Shown here one piece after another: positions 17,749-27,616 of a DNA stretch of 64,000 nucleotides (position 1 is the stretch's first letter; the number at the start of each line of letters is the position of its first letter). Origin of the DNA: Pseudoalteromonas arctica A 37-1-2 (GTDB taxonomy: Bacteria > Pseudomonadota > Gammaproteobacteria > Enterobacterales > Alteromonadaceae). Where the stretch lies: contig NZ_CP011025.1 in assembly GCF_000238395.3 (NCBI RefSeq), positions 1,054,001 to 1,118,000 on the forward strand, written 5' to 3'. The position numbers and the translations under genes were made by a program. The notes beneath the pieces are model-generated. The model saw only the letters and a program-made list of their open reading frames with translations, was not told the DNA's origin and made no database searches.

Positions 17749-19860
17749 ATGAGTTTTAAAGCGGTATTACAACAACTTAACAGAGACAAAAAAGACTATG
17801 CCAAAGGGGTAGGTACTCCTTTGCTTGTGCTTGCAGCCTTGGGAATGGTGATCTTACCGTTACCGCCATTTTTACTCGACATCCTTTTCTCGTTTAATAT
17901 TGCCCTCGCATTAGTGGTTTTACTCGTGACTGTTTACACGATGAAGCCGGTTGAGTTTGGTATATTTCCCTCTGTATTACTAATCGCTACGATTATGCGC
18001 TTAGCGCTTAACGTTGCCAGCACTCGAGTTGTATTACTTGAAGGTCATAATGGTGGTGATTCCGCCGGTAAAGTAATTGAAGCGTTTGGCTCAGTTGTTA
18101 TTGGTGGTAACTACGCTGTTGGTTTGGTCGTATTTTTAATTCTGATCATTATTAACTTTGTGGTAATTACTAAAGGTGCTGGGCGTATTTCTGAGGTATC
18201 TGCACGTTTCACCCTTGATGCAATGCCGGGTAAACAAATGGCAATTGACGCCGATTTAAACGCTGGTTTTATCAGTGCCGAGCAAGCGCGTGACCGCCGC
18301 GAGGAAGTAACTCGCGAAGCTGATTTTTACGGCTCAATGGATGGTGCGAGTAAATTTGTAAAAGGCGATGCCATTGCAGGTATTGTTATATTAATCATCA
18401 ATATTGTTGGTGGTTTATTTGTCGGTATGATTCAACATAATTTGAGTTTTGGCAACGCAATGGAAGTATATACATTACTTACCATTGGTGATGGCTTAGT
18501 TGCTCAGCTCCCTTCTTTACTGCTTTCAATTGGTACCGCGATTGTTGTAACACGTCAAAATGAGTCGCTCAATATGGGTGACCAATTTAAGAAACAACTA
18601 GGTAACGAAAAATCACTCTTTATTGCTTCAGGTATTTTGATCATCATGGGGTTAGTGCCTGGTATGCCGCATTTTGCTTTTTTAAGTTTAGGTGCGTTAT
18701 TGGGTTATTTAGCTTACTACACACAGCAAACTAAGTTAAAAGCCGCTGCAGCAGAAGCCGAAGAAGCCGCCAGTGGCGGAAGCGCTGCAACAGGTATTGC
18801 CAATAAACAAGAGCAAAAAGAACTTGGTTGGGATGATGTTCAGCAGGTTGACGTAATTGGCCTAGAAGTAGGTTACAGATTAATTCCGTTGGTAGATCAA
18901 TCTCAAGGTGGTGAGCTACTTAATCGTATTAAAGGTGTACGTAAAAAGCTTTCTCAAGAACTTGGTTTTTTAGTACCACCTGTTCATATTCGCGATAATT
19001 TAGAGCTTGATCCGAATGCTTACAGAATAACGTTAATGGGTGTTTCAACCGGTGAAAGCGAACTTAAACATGGCGACGAGCTAGCGATTAACCCAGGGCA
19101 AGTATTTGGTCCTATTAAAGGGGTTGAAACTAAAGATCCTGCGTTTGGCCTTGATGCAGTATGGATCAAGCCTGATCAAAAAGATGAAGCGCAATCACTA
19201 GGTTATACCGTTGTAGATTCAGCCACGGTAGTCGCCACTCATATTAGCCAGTTATTAACTAACAGTGCAGCGTTGCTACTAGGGCATGAAGAAGTTCAAA
19301 ACCTGCTTGATATGCTTGCTAAAAGCCATCCTCGCTTAGTAGAAGGACTAGTACCTGATGTGTTGCCATTAACTGCAATTGTAAAAGTACTGCAAAATTT
19401 ATTGAATGAAGGTGTAGCTATTCGCGATATGCGCTCAATTGTTCAAACCCTTGTTGAGTATGGTCCGCGTAGCCAAGACCCTGATGTATTAACGGCTGCA
19501 GTGCGTATTTCCCTGCGTAGATTAATTGTTCAAGATGCGGTGGGAATGTCATCAGAAATTCCTGTCATAACCTTGGCGCCTGAGTTGGAACAGATGTTGC
19601 ATCAGTCATTACAAAATGCAGGTGATGAAGGTGCCGGTATTGAGCCAGGACTTGCAGAGCGACTTCAAGTGTCATTAACACAAGCGCATCAAAATCAAGA
19701 AATGGCCGGTGAACCTTCTATATTGCTAACGTCAGGAATGTTACGCACTGTGTTATCTCGTTTTGTTAAGTACACCATTCCAGGATTGAGAGTGATGTCT
19801 TATCAAGAGGTACCAGATGAAAGACAGATAAAGATTGTTAGCTCTGTAGGGCAACAATAA
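17749..19860 (+). CDS. flhA: Flagellar export apparatus protein FlhA
   Basis: FlhA forms the nonameric export ring that docks substrate-chaperone complexes and couples export to ion flow. The 703-residue protein has an N-terminal half with about eight membrane helices and the FHIPEP signature region (SEVSARFTLDAMPGKQMAID). A cytoplasmic C-terminal half follows from about residue 350. No obvious Shine-Dalgarno precedes ATG 17749. It opens the segment flhA-flhF-flhG-fliA. Confidence 0.97.
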   Translation: MSFKAVLQQLNRDKKDYAKGVGTPLLVLAALGMVILPLPPFLLDILFSFNIALALVVLLVTVYTMKPVEFGIFPSVLLIATIMRLALNVASTRVVLLEGHNGGDSAGKVIEAFGSVVIGGNYAVGLVVFLILIIINFVVITKGAGRISEVSARFTLDAMPGKQMAIDADLNAGFISAEQARDRREEVTREADFYGSMDGASKFVKGDAIAGIVILIINIVGGLFVGMIQHNLSFGNAMEVYTLLTIGDGLVAQLPSLLLSIGTAIVVTRQNESLNMGDQFKKQLGNEKSLFIASGILIIMGLVPGMPHFAFLSLGALLGYLAYYTQQTKLKAAAAEAEEAASGGSAATGIANKQEQKELGWDDVQQVDVIGLEVGYRLIPLVDQSQGGELLNRIKGVRKKLSQELGFLVPPVHIRDNLELDPNAYRITLMGVSTGESELKHGDELAINPGQVFGPIKGVETKDPAFGLDAVWIKPDQKDEAQSLGYTVVDSATVVATHISQLLTNSAALLLGHEEVQNLLDMLAKSHPRLVEGLVPDVLPLTAIVKVLQNLLNEGVAIRDMRSIVQTLVEYGPRSQDPDVLTAAVRISLRRLIVQDAVGMSSEIPVITLAPELEQMLHQSLQNAGDEGAGIEPGLAERLQVSLTQAHQNQEMAGEPSILLTSGMLRTVLSRFVKYTIPGLRVMSYQEVPDERQIKIVSSVGQQ

Positions 19861-19881
19861 GATTTTAACAGGGGTTGAATC

Positions 19882-21363
19882 ATGAAAATTAAACGTTTTT
19901 TTGCTAAAGATATGCGCACAGCACTTAAAGAAGTTAAAGATGAATTAGGTGTTGATGCGGTTATTATGTCAAATAAGAAGCTGGCTAACGGTGTAGAAAT
20001 TGTAGCGGCAGTTGATTATGACAAAGCAGCCCCTAAAGTAGCAGCGCAACCACAACGTAATGCTGAGCCTCGTGCTCAAGCGCCACAGCAAAGCATGCAT
20101 AACTTTGTAAGACCAGAGCCACAGCGTGCTAAGCCTGAGCCACAAGCAAAGGTTGCTGACAGCTTACAAGCATTACTAGAGCGACAATCACCGCGTCCTC
20201 GCTCCCCTGAACTTGCTTCTATGTTTTCACAATCGGGTATTGATACTACCGATAACTATCAAGAGCCGGCTGCGCAGCCGCGTACTAAAAATATGTTTAT
20301 TCCTGAAAGTGCAGCGCCAGTTCGCCCACAAACTCAAGCCGATAGTTTAGGTTTTGATGATTTAGACCGCGATTTTGATGATTTAGATAGCCCGGTAACT
20401 GCTCGCCCACAAAATAAAAATAATGAAAGCGAAGAAATGACAACAATGCGTGAAGAAATGAACGCGATTCGTCAGTTACTTGAACATCAAGTATCAGGTT
20501 TAATGCAACAAGATATGGCGCGTCGCGATCCAACGCGTGCGTGCATGGTTGACCGTTTAGTCGGTATGGGTATTGATAAAGAAGTCGCGCAACAAATGGC
20601 ATGTTTCGTACCTGACGACGTGTCTCGTCAGCAAGGCTGGAAAGCATTGCTAACAATGGTTGAAGATCAAATGCAAACAACCAATAACGAAATCCTTCGC
20701 CAAGGTGGTGTATATGCGTTAGTGGGTCCAACAGGTGTGGGCAAAACCACGACAGTTGCTAAGCTTGCAGCTCTAGGTGCACAAAAGTATGGCGCCGATA
20801 AAGTTGCCTTAATAACCACTGATACGTACAGAATTGGTGCTTATGAGCAGCTTGCAACTTACGGCCGTATTATTGGTTGTGGTGTAAAACAAGTTAAAGA
20901 TGCTAATGAGTTAGCTGAAGTTTTATATCATTTACGAAATAAACGTCTAGTGTTAATTGATACGGCAGGTATGAGCCAGCGAGATTTACGCTTAACTGAG
21001 CAGTTAAATACGTTAATGCGCAACCAGCGTGTGGATATTCGCAGCTACTTAGTACTCAGTGCCACAGCGCAAATTAATGTACTACAAGAAACTGTACGCC
21101 ACTTTAAAAAAGTACAGTTAAGTGGTTGTATTTTTACCAAGTTGGATGAATCATTAAGTTTGGGTGAGATTATTAGTATTGCGATTCAAAATCGCCTTCC
21201 AATAGGGTATCTTACTAATGGACAACGAGTACCAGAAGATATTCGTGTTGCAAATGCTGAAAAACTAGTGAAAAAGGCTGAGCAATTATATTTAAAAAGA
21301 ACAAAAGCACAACATTCAAGGCATCAAGCAGTGGCGCCAAGTACAGTAGGGATGTATGATTAA
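19882..21363 (+). CDS. flhF: Polar flagellar GTPase FlhF
   Basis: FlhF is an SRP-family GTPase that places the flagellum at the cell pole and recruits FliF. The 493-residue protein has an N-terminal FlhF-type region (MKIKRFFAKDMRTALKEVKD), a long Gln/Pro/Arg-rich linker, and an NG GTPase domain with GPTGVGKTT starting at about residue 282, DTYRIGAYEQL, DTAGMSQRD and TKLDE. It overlaps flhG by 8 bases. Presence of flhF-flhG points to polar flagellation. Confidence 0.96.
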   Translation: MKIKRFFAKDMRTALKEVKDELGVDAVIMSNKKLANGVEIVAAVDYDKAAPKVAAQPQRNAEPRAQAPQQSMHNFVRPEPQRAKPEPQAKVADSLQALLERQSPRPRSPELASMFSQSGIDTTDNYQEPAAQPRTKNMFIPESAAPVRPQTQADSLGFDDLDRDFDDLDSPVTARPQNKNNESEEMTTMREEMNAIRQLLEHQVSGLMQQDMARRDPTRACMVDRLVGMGIDKEVAQQMACFVPDDVSRQQGWKALLTMVEDQMQTTNNEILRQGGVYALVGPTGVGKTTTVAKLAALGAQKYGADKVALITTDTYRIGAYEQLATYGRIIGCGVKQVKDANELAEVLYHLRNKRLVLIDTAGMSQRDLRLTEQLNTLMRNQRVDIRSYLVLSATAQINVLQETVRHFKKVQLSGCIFTKLDESLSLGEIISIAIQNRLPIGYLTNGQRVPEDIRVANAEKLVKKAEQLYLKRTKAQHSRHQAVAPSTVGMYD

Positions 21364-22216
21364 CACAGTATTAGATCAAGCAAGCGGCCTGCGCAAAATG
21401 AGTCAAAACAATAACAACGGCGTTAAAGTTATCGCTGTAACCGGTGGTAAAGGTGGGGTGGGGAAAACAAATGTTTCTCTAAATACTGCTATAGCACTAG
21501 GGCAGCAAGGTAATAGAGTACTAGTACTGGATGCTGACTTAGGTTTGGCAAATTGTGATGTGATGCTTGGTTTACGTGTAGAGCGTAATTTGTCACATGT
21601 TTTGTCTGGTGAATGTGAGCTTGACGAAATTTTAGTTGAAGGTCCTGCTGGTATTAAAATTGTACCCGCTACATCGGGTTCGCAAAGTATGGTTGAGTTA
21701 TCACCATCGGAGCATGCTGGACTAATTCGTGCGTTTAGCGAATTGAATACCGAATTCGATATTTTAATTGTAGATACAGCCGCTGGTATTTCAGACATGG
21801 TGCTAAGCTTCTCACGAGCAGCACAAGATGTAATGGTTGTAGTGTGCGATGAACCAACATCAATAACCGATGCTTACGCACTTATTAAAGTATTAAGCCG
21901 CGAGCATGGTGTTTATAAGTTCAAAATTGTTGCAAATATGGTCCGCAGTATGCGTGAAGGTACTGAATTGTTTGCAAAACTATCTAAAGTTACCGATCGC
22001 TTTTTAGATGTGTCAATGGAGCTAGTAGCAACGGTTCCCTATGATGAAAATATGCGCAAAGCAACGCGTCGTCAAAAAGTAATAGTAGAGCTCTTTCCTA
22101 ATTCGCCAGCCGCTCTCGCGTTTAAAGCGCTGGCAACCAAAGCAGTTAAATGGCCAATACCAAACCAACCATCTGGGCATTTAGAGTTTTTCATTGAGAA
22201 ACTAGTAAACGGTTAA
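21356..22216 (+). CDS. flhG: Flagellar number regulator FlhG (FleN)
   Basis: FlhG is a MinD/ParA-type ATPase that limits flagellar number by acting on FlhF and FlrA. The deviant Walker A GGKGGVGKTN is present near residues 30-40. The N-terminal DQASGLR at residues 7-13 matches the DQAxxLR motif known to stimulate FlhF GTPase. This supports the start at 21356 over the internal ATG at 21398, which would delete it. It overlaps flhF and ends 2 bases before fliA. Confidence 0.96.
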   Translation: MINTVLDQASGLRKMSQNNNNGVKVIAVTGGKGGVGKTNVSLNTAIALGQQGNRVLVLDADLGLANCDVMLGLRVERNLSHVLSGECELDEILVEGPAGIKIVPATSGSQSMVELSPSEHAGLIRAFSELNTEFDILIVDTAAGISDMVLSFSRAAQDVMVVVCDEPTSITDAYALIKVLSREHGVYKFKIVANMVRSMREGTELFAKLSKVTDRFLDVSMELVATVPYDENMRKATRRQKVIVELFPNSPAALAFKALATKAVKWPIPNQPSGHLEFFIEKLVNG

Positions 22217-22218
22217 TT

Positions 22219-22953
22219 ATGACAATATTGGTGAATAGAGCTATGGGATATCAATCAACACAAAATTTAAATGTGATTGTTGAGAAACATGCATCACTTG
22301 TCAAAAAAGTGGCATGTCATCTAATTGCTCGATTACCACCTAGCGTTCAGCTTGATGATTTAATTCAATCAGGAATGATAGGTTTAATAGAAGCTTCAAA
22401 AAACTTCGATGCAACTAAGGGCGCAAGCTTTGAAACATTTGCAGGTATTCGTATTCGCGGTGCCATGCTTGATGAAATGCGCCGTGGTGATTGGGCTCCT
22501 CGTTCAGTACATCGCAAAAGCCGGCAAGTTGCAGAAGCAATTACAGGACTCGAAAGTAGTCTTAATCGCGAACCAACAGATACAGAAGTTGCTGAAAAAC
22601 TTGAAATTTCACTCAATGAGTACCATCATATTTTAAATGATGTGAATGCGAGTAAAATACTAGGTATTGAAGACCTTGGTGTTGATGAGGATGTTATAAC
22701 TCCCGTAGGCCAAGATTTAGCGCAAGATAAACCTTTTAATAATGTTAAAAATGATCGGTTTAATGAGTCTTTGCTAAGTGCAATTAAGTCATTACCAGAG
22801 CGTGATGCAATGGTACTTTCTTTATACTATAACGATGAAATGAATTTAAAAGAAATAGGACATATACTCGATGTAAGTGAATCGCGTGTAAGTCAGATAC
22901 ATGGTCAGGCGATGATTAAGCTTAAAGCTAAAATCAATGACTGGATAAATTAG
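22219..22953 (+). CDS. fliA: Flagellar sigma factor sigma-28 (FliA)
   Basis: FliA directs transcription of late flagellar and chemotaxis genes. The 244-residue protein carries region 2 ([35 protein letters not shown]), region 3 ([16 protein letters not shown]) and region 4 ([22 protein letters not shown] with the helix-turn-helix [14 protein letters not shown]). It follows flhG by 2 bases and precedes cheY by 40. Its antagonist FlgM is not in the window. Confidence 0.97.
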   Translation: MTILVNRAMGYQSTQNLNVIVEKHASLVKKVACHLIARLPPSVQLDDLIQSGMIGLIEASKNFDATKGASFETFAGIRIRGAMLDEMRRGDWAPRSVHRKSRQVAEAITGLESSLNREPTDTEVAEKLEISLNEYHHILNDVNASKILGIEDLGVDEDVITPVGQDLAQDKPFNNVKNDRFNESLLSAIKSLPERDAMVLSLYYNDEMNLKEIGHILDVSESRVSQIHGQAMIKLKAKINDWIN

Positions 22954-22993
22954 TAGTAAGCAAACAAAGGTTAATACCTCACTGGGGGATGTT

Positions 22994-23377
22994 TTGGATA
23001 AAAACATGAAAATTCTTGTAGTCGATGATTTTTCAACGATGAGACGCATTATAAAAAACCTGTTACGTGATTTAGGTTTCACTAACGTTCAAGAAGCTGA
23101 TGACGGGTCAACAGCTTTGCCTATGTTGCAAAATCAAGTGTTTGATTTTGTAGTTACTGATTGGAATATGCCGGGAATGCAAGGTATTGACCTTTTAAGA
23201 GCAATTCGTGCAGATGATAAGTTAAAACATATCCCTGTATTAATGGTAACGGCAGAAGCTAAAAAAGAACAAATAATAGCTGCAGCGCAAGCTGGCGTTA
23301 ATGGTTATATTGTTAAGCCTTTTACGGCTGGAACATTAAAAACTAAGTTAGAAAAAGTATTTGAACGCTTAGGCTAA
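22994..23377 (+). CDS. cheY: Chemotaxis response regulator CheY
   Basis: CheY is the single-domain regulator that binds FliM when phosphorylated by CheA. All key residues are visible: Asp11 and Asp12 ([10 protein letters not shown]), phosphoacceptor Asp56 (VVTDWNMPG), the Thr of VMVTAEA and the Lys of YIVKPF. The TTG start at 22994 is chosen because CTGGGGGA lies 4-5 bases upstream and the resulting leader ([11 protein letters not shown]) resembles known CheY proteins. ATG 23006 would be too far from that site. The stop overlaps an upstream cheZ ATG. Confidence 0.95.
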   Translation: MDKNMKILVVDDFSTMRRIIKNLLRDLGFTNVQEADDGSTALPMLQNQVFDFVVTDWNMPGMQGIDLLRAIRADDKLKHIPVLMVTAEAKKEQIIAAAQAGVNGYIVKPFTAGTLKTKLEKVFERLG

Positions 23378-23394
23378 TGATGGGGGAGAGGCTT

Positions 23395-24168
23395 ATGCCA
23401 GCACCAGCTGCGCCTCAAATAACGTTAGAACAAGCTCGACAGCTCGTTATTTTTTTAGAAAATGATGAGCAAGATAAAGCAAATCAGTTAATTTTAGAGA
23501 CTGCCTCGCAAGAGCAGTCTGAATTATTTGCTGAAGTTGGAAAGTTGACCCGTCAATTGCACGAAGCACTTAAAAGCTTTGATCTTGATACTCGTTTAAC
23601 AGATTTAACAACAGATGCTATTCCAGATGCTAAAAAGCGGCTTAATTATGTTATAGAAATGACAGAAAATGCGGCTAATAAAACAATGGATGCTGTTGAG
23701 GCTAGTTTACCTATAGCCCAGCAATTAGCAGATGAAATATCTCATATCAAACCGACATGGGATCGTTTAATGAGTCGCGAAATTGAGTTAGGTGAGTTTA
23801 AACAACTTTGCCACAGCATCGATAAGTTTATGAATAACTCTCATCATAAAACCGATGAGCTTCAAAGCTTAATGACAAATGTACTAATGGCTCAAGACTA
23901 TCAAGACTTAACAGGTCAAGTTATTCGCCGTGTTATAGAACTTGTTAGAGAAGTAGAAGAAAGCTTACTTCATCTTTTAACAGCATTTGCTGAACAAGAT
24001 GACAGTGACAACACAGCGAATAAAGTAGAACAACAAAAAATAAAAGAACCAGTTGCCACACAAACTTTAGCAGGTCCTGAAGGCCCTATTATTGATAAAG
24101 AATCGCGTAATGATGTTGTATCTGATCAAGATGAAGTCGATGATCTTTTATCAAGTTTGGGCTTCTAA
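23395..24168 (+). CDS. cheZ: CheY-P phosphatase CheZ
   Basis: CheZ removes the phosphate from CheY. The catalytic Gln lies in AQDYQDLTGQVIRRVI and the C-terminal CheY-tethering helix is QDEVDDLLSSLGF. ATG 23395 is preferred because GGGGGAGAGG lies just upstream; in-frame ATGs at 23377 and 23380 overlap the cheY stop but have no Shine-Dalgarno. The product has 257 residues from this start. Between is an acidic, low-conservation linker. Confidence 0.95.
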   Translation: MPAPAAPQITLEQARQLVIFLENDEQDKANQLILETASQEQSELFAEVGKLTRQLHEALKSFDLDTRLTDLTTDAIPDAKKRLNYVIEMTENAANKTMDAVEASLPIAQQLADEISHIKPTWDRLMSREIELGEFKQLCHSIDKFMNNSHHKTDELQSLMTNVLMAQDYQDLTGQVIRRVIELVREVEESLLHLLTAFAEQDDSDNTANKVEQQKIKEPVATQTLAGPEGPIIDKESRNDVVSDQDEVDDLLSSLGF

Positions 24169-24183
24169 GAGGAGAGTAACTGC

Positions 24184-26391
24184 ATGTTTGAAGTCGATGA
24201 AGATATTTTACAAGACTTTCTTGTAGAGGCAGGAGAAATCCTAGAGCTTTTATCTGAACAGTTAGTTGAACTGGAAAATAATCCAGAAGATACCGAGTTA
24301 CTAAATGCCATATTTAGAGGCTTTCACACTGTAAAAGGTGGTGCAGGCTTTTTAGCTATGACAGAACTTGTTGATGCTTGTCATGGCGCTGAAAACGTAT
24401 TTGATTTACTACGTCAAGGTGTGCGAACGGTCAATTCAGAGTTAATGGATGTTATTTTACAAGCGCTCGACACCATTAATGAAATGTTCGCGACTATCCA
24501 AAATAGGGATAAGCCAGAACCTGCAGATCCTGAATTACTTCATACTCTTCATATTTTAGGTCTACCACCAACAGAAGATGAGCTTAACGGTGTATCTTCG
24601 AACAATGAAGTTGAACAACCTCAAAGCGAAGTAGTTGATACGCCAATAGTTGATGACGAAGATCCGTTTGCGTTTGATGAACTATTTAGCGGAACGCCTT
24701 CGGTTAGCGATGCTGAAATTGATGAAATAACTGAAGACGAATTTGAAAACTTACTGGATGAACTACACGGTAAAGGACAAGGTCCTGCAATTGAAAAGCC
24801 GGTAATAAGTAGCAATGACTTTAATGGTGACATTACTGATGATGAATTTGATAGCTTATTAGATGAGTTACATGGAGTTGGCAGTTTTGGTGAGGTTGCG
24901 AGTAAAGCACCTGAACAAAGTAATGCAGTTAAAGCGTCTGTAGAACCAGCTAAGGCGGCGTCAAATATTGCTAATTCATCAGATGATGAAATTAGTGATG
25001 ACGAGTTTGAAGCACTTCTTGATGAACTTCATGGCAAAGGTACTGCACCTAAATTAATAGAAAGCACTCCTGCTGTGAAACAGCCCAATATTCCAGCTAA
25101 ACCAGCTGCAAAAGCGAGTGTGCCTGTAAAAAAACCAGAACCTGCAAAAGTACCCGTTTCTAAACCGGTAGAAAAACCGGTTGCTAAAGCAGCACCCGCA
25201 GCTTCTAAAAAATCAGCGCAGCCAGCAGCTGAAACTACCGTTCGCGTAGATACAAAACGACTAGACCAAATTATGAATATGGTTGGTGAGTTAGTACTTG
25301 TGCGAAATCGTTTGGTTAGTTTAGCGACTAACTCAGACAGTGAAGCGATGGGGAAAGCAATCTCTAACTTAGATGTAGTAACTGCTGATATTCAAGGCGC
25401 GGTTATGCAAACGCGAATGCAACCAATTAAAAAGGTATTTGGTCGTTTCCCTCGCGTAGTACGCGATTTAGCACGCAGCTTAAACAAAGATATTGACTTA
25501 CAACTTGTAGGTGAAGAAACCGACTTAGATAAAAATTTAGTGGAAGCACTTGCCGATCCGCTTGTGCATTTAGTTCGAAACTCAGTTGACCACGGTATTG
25601 AAATGCCAGCTGTTCGTGAGGCTGCAGGTAAGCCTAGAACAGGTAATGTTACTTTATCAGCGTCTCAGGAAGGCGACCATATTTTGTTGACCATTAAAGA
25701 TGATGGCGCTGGTATGGATGCTGAGAAACTGAAAAAAATAGCAATTAGTAAAGGCGTGCTCGATCACGATCAAGCGAGTCGACTTTCTGACACTGAAGCA
25801 TACAACCTAATTTTTGCACCTGGCTTTTCTACAAAAGAAGAGATATCTGATATTTCAGGTCGTGGTGTTGGAATGGATGTGGTGAAAACTAAAATCACCC
25901 AATTAAACGGCTCTGTAAGTATTCAATCTGAGTTAGGCGTAGGTACTATTTTAGAGATAAAAGTACCACTTACCTTAGCCATATTACCGACCTTAATGGT
26001 AATTGTTGGCGCACAAACATTTGCGTTACCACTTGCTGGTGTTAGTGAAATATTCAACTTAGATTTAACGAAAACAAATGTGGTTGATGGGCAATTAACA
26101 ATTATTGTGCGTAAAAAGGCAATACCGTTATTCTACCTTGAGCACTGGTTAGTTAAAGGCTCGGATCGTTCACAGCGTAAAGCAAAAGGCCATGTAGTTA
26201 TTGTGCAAATTGGTACGCAGCAAATTGGTTTTGTTGTTGACTCATTAATTGGCCAAGAAGAAGTTGTAATTAAACCACTTGATGCGTTACTACAAGGTAC
26301 CCCAGGTATGGCAGGCGCAACAATTACTTCAGATGGTGGTATTGCACTGATTTTAGACGTTCCAAACATGTTAAAACATTACGCAGGCTAA
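24184..26391 (+). CDS. cheA: Chemotaxis histidine kinase CheA with repeated linker motif
   Basis: CheA is the array kinase that phosphorylates CheY and CheB. The 735-residue protein has a P1 domain with phosphosite His48 (GFHTVKGGAGF), a long linker/P2 region, dimerisation P3, catalytic P4 (LVHLVRNSVDHGIE, DDGAGM, GRGVGMDVV) and a CheW-like P5. The linker carries three near-copies of a short acidic motif, DEFENLLDELHGKG, DEFDSLLDELHGVG and DEFEALLDELHGKG, beginning near residues 180, 215 and 267. A Pro/Ala/Lys-rich stretch follows (about 290-345). Shine-Dalgarno GAGGAGAG precedes the start. Confidence 0.97.
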   Translation: MFEVDEDILQDFLVEAGEILELLSEQLVELENNPEDTELLNAIFRGFHTVKGGAGFLAMTELVDACHGAENVFDLLRQGVRTVNSELMDVILQALDTINEMFATIQNRDKPEPADPELLHTLHILGLPPTEDELNGVSSNNEVEQPQSEVVDTPIVDDEDPFAFDELFSGTPSVSDAEIDEITEDEFENLLDELHGKGQGPAIEKPVISSNDFNGDITDDEFDSLLDELHGVGSFGEVASKAPEQSNAVKASVEPAKAASNIANSSDDEISDDEFEALLDELHGKGTAPKLIESTPAVKQPNIPAKPAAKASVPVKKPEPAKVPVSKPVEKPVAKAAPAASKKSAQPAAETTVRVDTKRLDQIMNMVGELVLVRNRLVSLATNSDSEAMGKAISNLDVVTADIQGAVMQTRMQPIKKVFGRFPRVVRDLARSLNKDIDLQLVGEETDLDKNLVEALADPLVHLVRNSVDHGIEMPAVREAAGKPRTGNVTLSASQEGDHILLTIKDDGAGMDAEKLKKIAISKGVLDHDQASRLSDTEAYNLIFAPGFSTKEEISDISGRGVGMDVVKTKITQLNGSVSIQSELGVGTILEIKVPLTLAILPTLMVIVGAQTFALPLAGVSEIFNLDLTKTNVVDGQLTIIVRKKAIPLFYLEHWLVKGSDRSQRKAKGHVVIVQIGTQQIGFVVDSLIGQEEVVIKPLDALLQGTPGMAGATITSDGGIALILDVPNMLKHYAG

Positions 26392-26398
26392 TAATAAA

Positions 26399-26425
26399 GT
26401 AGGTATATATTTAATATATACCTAC
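26399..26425 (+). repeat. Perfect 12-bp hairpin between cheA and cheB
   Basis: GTAGGTATATAT (26399-26410) and ATATATACCTAC (26414-26425) pair perfectly around a 3-base loop, 8 bases after the cheA stop and 24 before cheB. There is no following T-run, so it looks like an mRNA processing or stability element, or a weak attenuator, rather than a full terminator. Confidence 0.6.
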
Positions 26426-26449
26426 GCATAAATTTAATAAGAGAGCTAA

Positions 26450-27616
26450 ATGGCCGTTAAAGTTTTAGTTGTTGATGATTCAAGCTTTTTTCGCCGCAGA
26501 GTAAGCGAAATTCTTGAACAAGATAGCGACATACAAGTTATAGGCTTTGCTGTGAATGGCAGAGAAGCTGTTGAAAAAGCAGCTCAGCTACGTCCTGATA
26601 TGATCACTATGGATGTCGAAATGCCTGTGCTTGATGGTATTAGCGCAGTTAAAGAGATAATGGCGAGTAATCCAACGCCTATCTTAATGTTTTCATCACT
26701 AACACGTGATGGCGCAACAGCAACGTTTGATGCGCTAGATGCTGGAGCAATGGATTTTTTACCGAAAAAATTTGAAGATATCGCTCGTAATAATGAAGAC
26801 GCTATAAAGCTTTTGCAAAATAAAGTGAAAGATATAGGACGAAGACGTTTACCGCGAACGTTTAAATCTGCAACACCACCTAAGCCGGTAATATCAACTA
26901 AACCGATAACAAGCTCACTTTCGCAAAGAACAAACACACTAACGCCTTCGATAAAACAACCCGATAGAAGCTTTCAAAGAGTAGCCCCTACGACACCGTC
27001 AGGTTCTAATGCTGCCTCAATGCGAGCAAGTGGAAAGCAATACCAGCTTGTGGCTATTGGCACTTCTACAGGTGGCCCTGTTGCACTACAAACTATATTA
27101 ACTCAATTGCCTGCTAATTTTCCTCATCCTATTTTACTTATTCAGCACATGCCAGCTGCATTTACACCCGCGTTTGCAGCGCGCTTAAACGGTTTGTGCC
27201 AAATAAAAGTGAAAGAAGCACAACAAGGTGACCGCTTACAACCAGGAACGGCTTATTTAGCGCCTGGCGGACAGCAGATGATGGTAGAAGGGCGTGGTGC
27301 AAATAGAACACTGCGCGTATTTGAAGATCATAGCGAGAGAATAAGTTATAAACCGAGTGTAGATGTAACTTTTGCCAGTGCAGCAAAAACGTATCAAGGC
27401 GATGTGCTTGCTATCGTTTTAACAGGCATGGGCGCTGATGGACGTGACGGTGCAAGAATGTTAAAACAAACGGGTGCAACTATTTGGGCACAAGATGAGA
27501 AAAGCTGTGTTGTTTATGGAATGCCTCAAGCCATTGCTAATGCGGGGCTTTCGAGTGAAAGCTTAGCATTAAGCGATGTTGCAGCACGTATAAAGAGAGA
27601 GGTAGGTTGTGGATAA
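26450..27616 (+). CDS. cheB: Chemoreceptor glutamate methylesterase CheB
   Basis: CheB demethylates and deamidates chemoreceptors for adaptation. The 388-residue protein has a receiver domain with phosphoacceptor Asp55 ([12 protein letters not shown]), a Pro/Ser/Thr-rich linker (about 140-195) and the methylesterase domain with the catalytic residues in [10 protein letters not shown] (Ser), LIQHMP (His) and GMGADGRDG (Asp). Its partner CheR is not in this window. It overlaps motC by 8 bases. Confidence 0.96.
   Translation: MAVKVLVVDDSSFFRRRVSEILEQDSDIQVIGFAVNGREAVEKAAQLRPDMITMDVEMPVLDGISAVKEIMASNPTPILMFSSLTRDGATATFDALDAGAMDFLPKKFEDIARNNEDAIKLLQNKVKDIGRRRLPRTFKSATPPKPVISTKPITSSLSQRTNTLTPSIKQPDRSFQRVAPTTPSGSNAASMRASGKQYQLVAIGTSTGGPVALQTILTQLPANFPHPILLIQHMPAAFTPAFAARLNGLCQIKVKEAQQGDRLQPGTAYLAPGGQQMMVEGRGANRTLRVFEDHSERISYKPSVDVTFASAAKTYQGDVLAIVLTGMGADGRDGARMLKQTGATIWAQDEKSCVVYGMPQAIANAGLSSESLALSDVAARIKREVGCG

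Noticed and set aside
20297..20731. Minus-strand frame of 144 codons inside flhF
   Set aside because: Antisense to the low-complexity linker of flhF, where stop-free shadow frames are expected; no family resemblance.
26399..26425. Reading the cheA-cheB hairpin as a terminator
   Set aside because: No T-run follows and the downstream genes have no visible promoter of their own, so full termination there would silence cheB and everything after it.
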